From contig CM072805.1 in assembly GCA_037013495.1 (NCBI GenBank), positions 27,038,669-27,102,668 on the forward strand: a stretch of DNA of 64,000 bases, in the 5' to 3' direction. A model generated the notes under the pieces. That model was not told the DNA's origin. It worked only from the letters and a program-made list of their open reading frames with translations, and ran no database searches. Shown here piece after piece: positions 63,695 through 64,000 of the stretch (position 1 is its first letter; each line of letters begins with the position of its first letter). The DNA is from Hippophae tibetana (taxonomy: Eukaryota > Streptophyta > Magnoliopsida > Rosales > Elaeagnaceae). The position numbers and the translations under genes are program-made.

Positions 63695-64000
63695 TTAAGT
63701 TAGTAATACTTGGACATATGAATTATTTGTTGATTCATGAACCAATAACATAACATTATCATGAGAAAAGAGTTAAAAATAATCCCCATTTTTTTATTAT
63801 TAAAATTTACAATAATAATTTTTCATCAATTCTAGACCACCAATGAAAAATTTATCCTTTGGAAAACATTTTTCATAAATTTCAGCAAAATAATTTGATT
63901 GAGGTTTTCCTTTTGAAAACAAGAAAAAAGACTTTAGCATTTGCAAAAAGTACCAATAGACACCTATTGAAGCAATTTCACATTATATGATATATGTTGT

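Overview
This window is AT-rich nuclear DNA from a flowering plant, probably a dicot. The evidence is four plant gene families with GT-AG introns, plant Copia and Ty3/Gypsy elements primed by tRNA-like sites, MITE-type DNA transposons, and an organelle-like insert. I cannot name the species. I see no tRNA or rRNA gene, no CRISPR array and no bacterial-type operon. All splice sites and domain calls come from reading the sequence, not from a database search.

Genes. (1) 1771-5202 (+): a nine-exon GPI-anchored aspartic protease of the Arabidopsis A36/A39 type. It probably no longer works: the first catalytic motif reads DTAS, there is a one-base frameshift, and no first exon is visible. (2) 7054-11041 (-): an intact five-exon clade-E PP2C protein phosphatase (468 aa) with an MGSC lipidation start. 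(3) 24436-24784 (-): a two-exon gene for an 89-aa single-pass membrane protein of unknown function. (4) 40608-44413 (+): an intact six-exon isopentenyl-diphosphate isomerase (292 aa) with a plastid transit peptide and an internal second start. (5) 53367-53867 (+): an intact RraA-like / HMG-aldolase-family protein (166 aa) behind a probable 5' UTR intron. These genes are unrelated and share no pathway here.

Mobile DNA fills much of the rest. Copia elements: the 5' end of one (1-1398), a complete but decayed one (15079-20367, target duplication GTAAG), and two related 3'-end fragments (about 20425-21513 and 45050-46022). Ty3/Gypsy elements: a decayed Tat-like one carrying remnants of an antisense ORF (27881-34379) and a complete chromovirus (56069-61071, target duplication AAACA). 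There is also a LINE ORF1 scrap (about 46090-46440). DNA-transposon relics include two 1.24-kb Mutator-like MITEs in opposite orientation either side of the isomerase gene (35828-37070 and 47144-48383), hAT-like MITEs, and PIF/Harbinger-like MITEs, one of them inside a PP2C intron.

At 48588-49803 lies a 1.2-kb patch that is visibly richer in G+C than its surroundings and looks like plant organellar DNA. It is bracketed by a perfect 26-bp direct repeat. The remaining DNA is very AT-rich intergenic sequence. I found no convincing new multi-gene system. The points most worth a second look are the inverted MULE-MITE pair, the bracketed organelle-like insert, the antisense ORF in the Gypsy element, and the small split membrane-protein gene.
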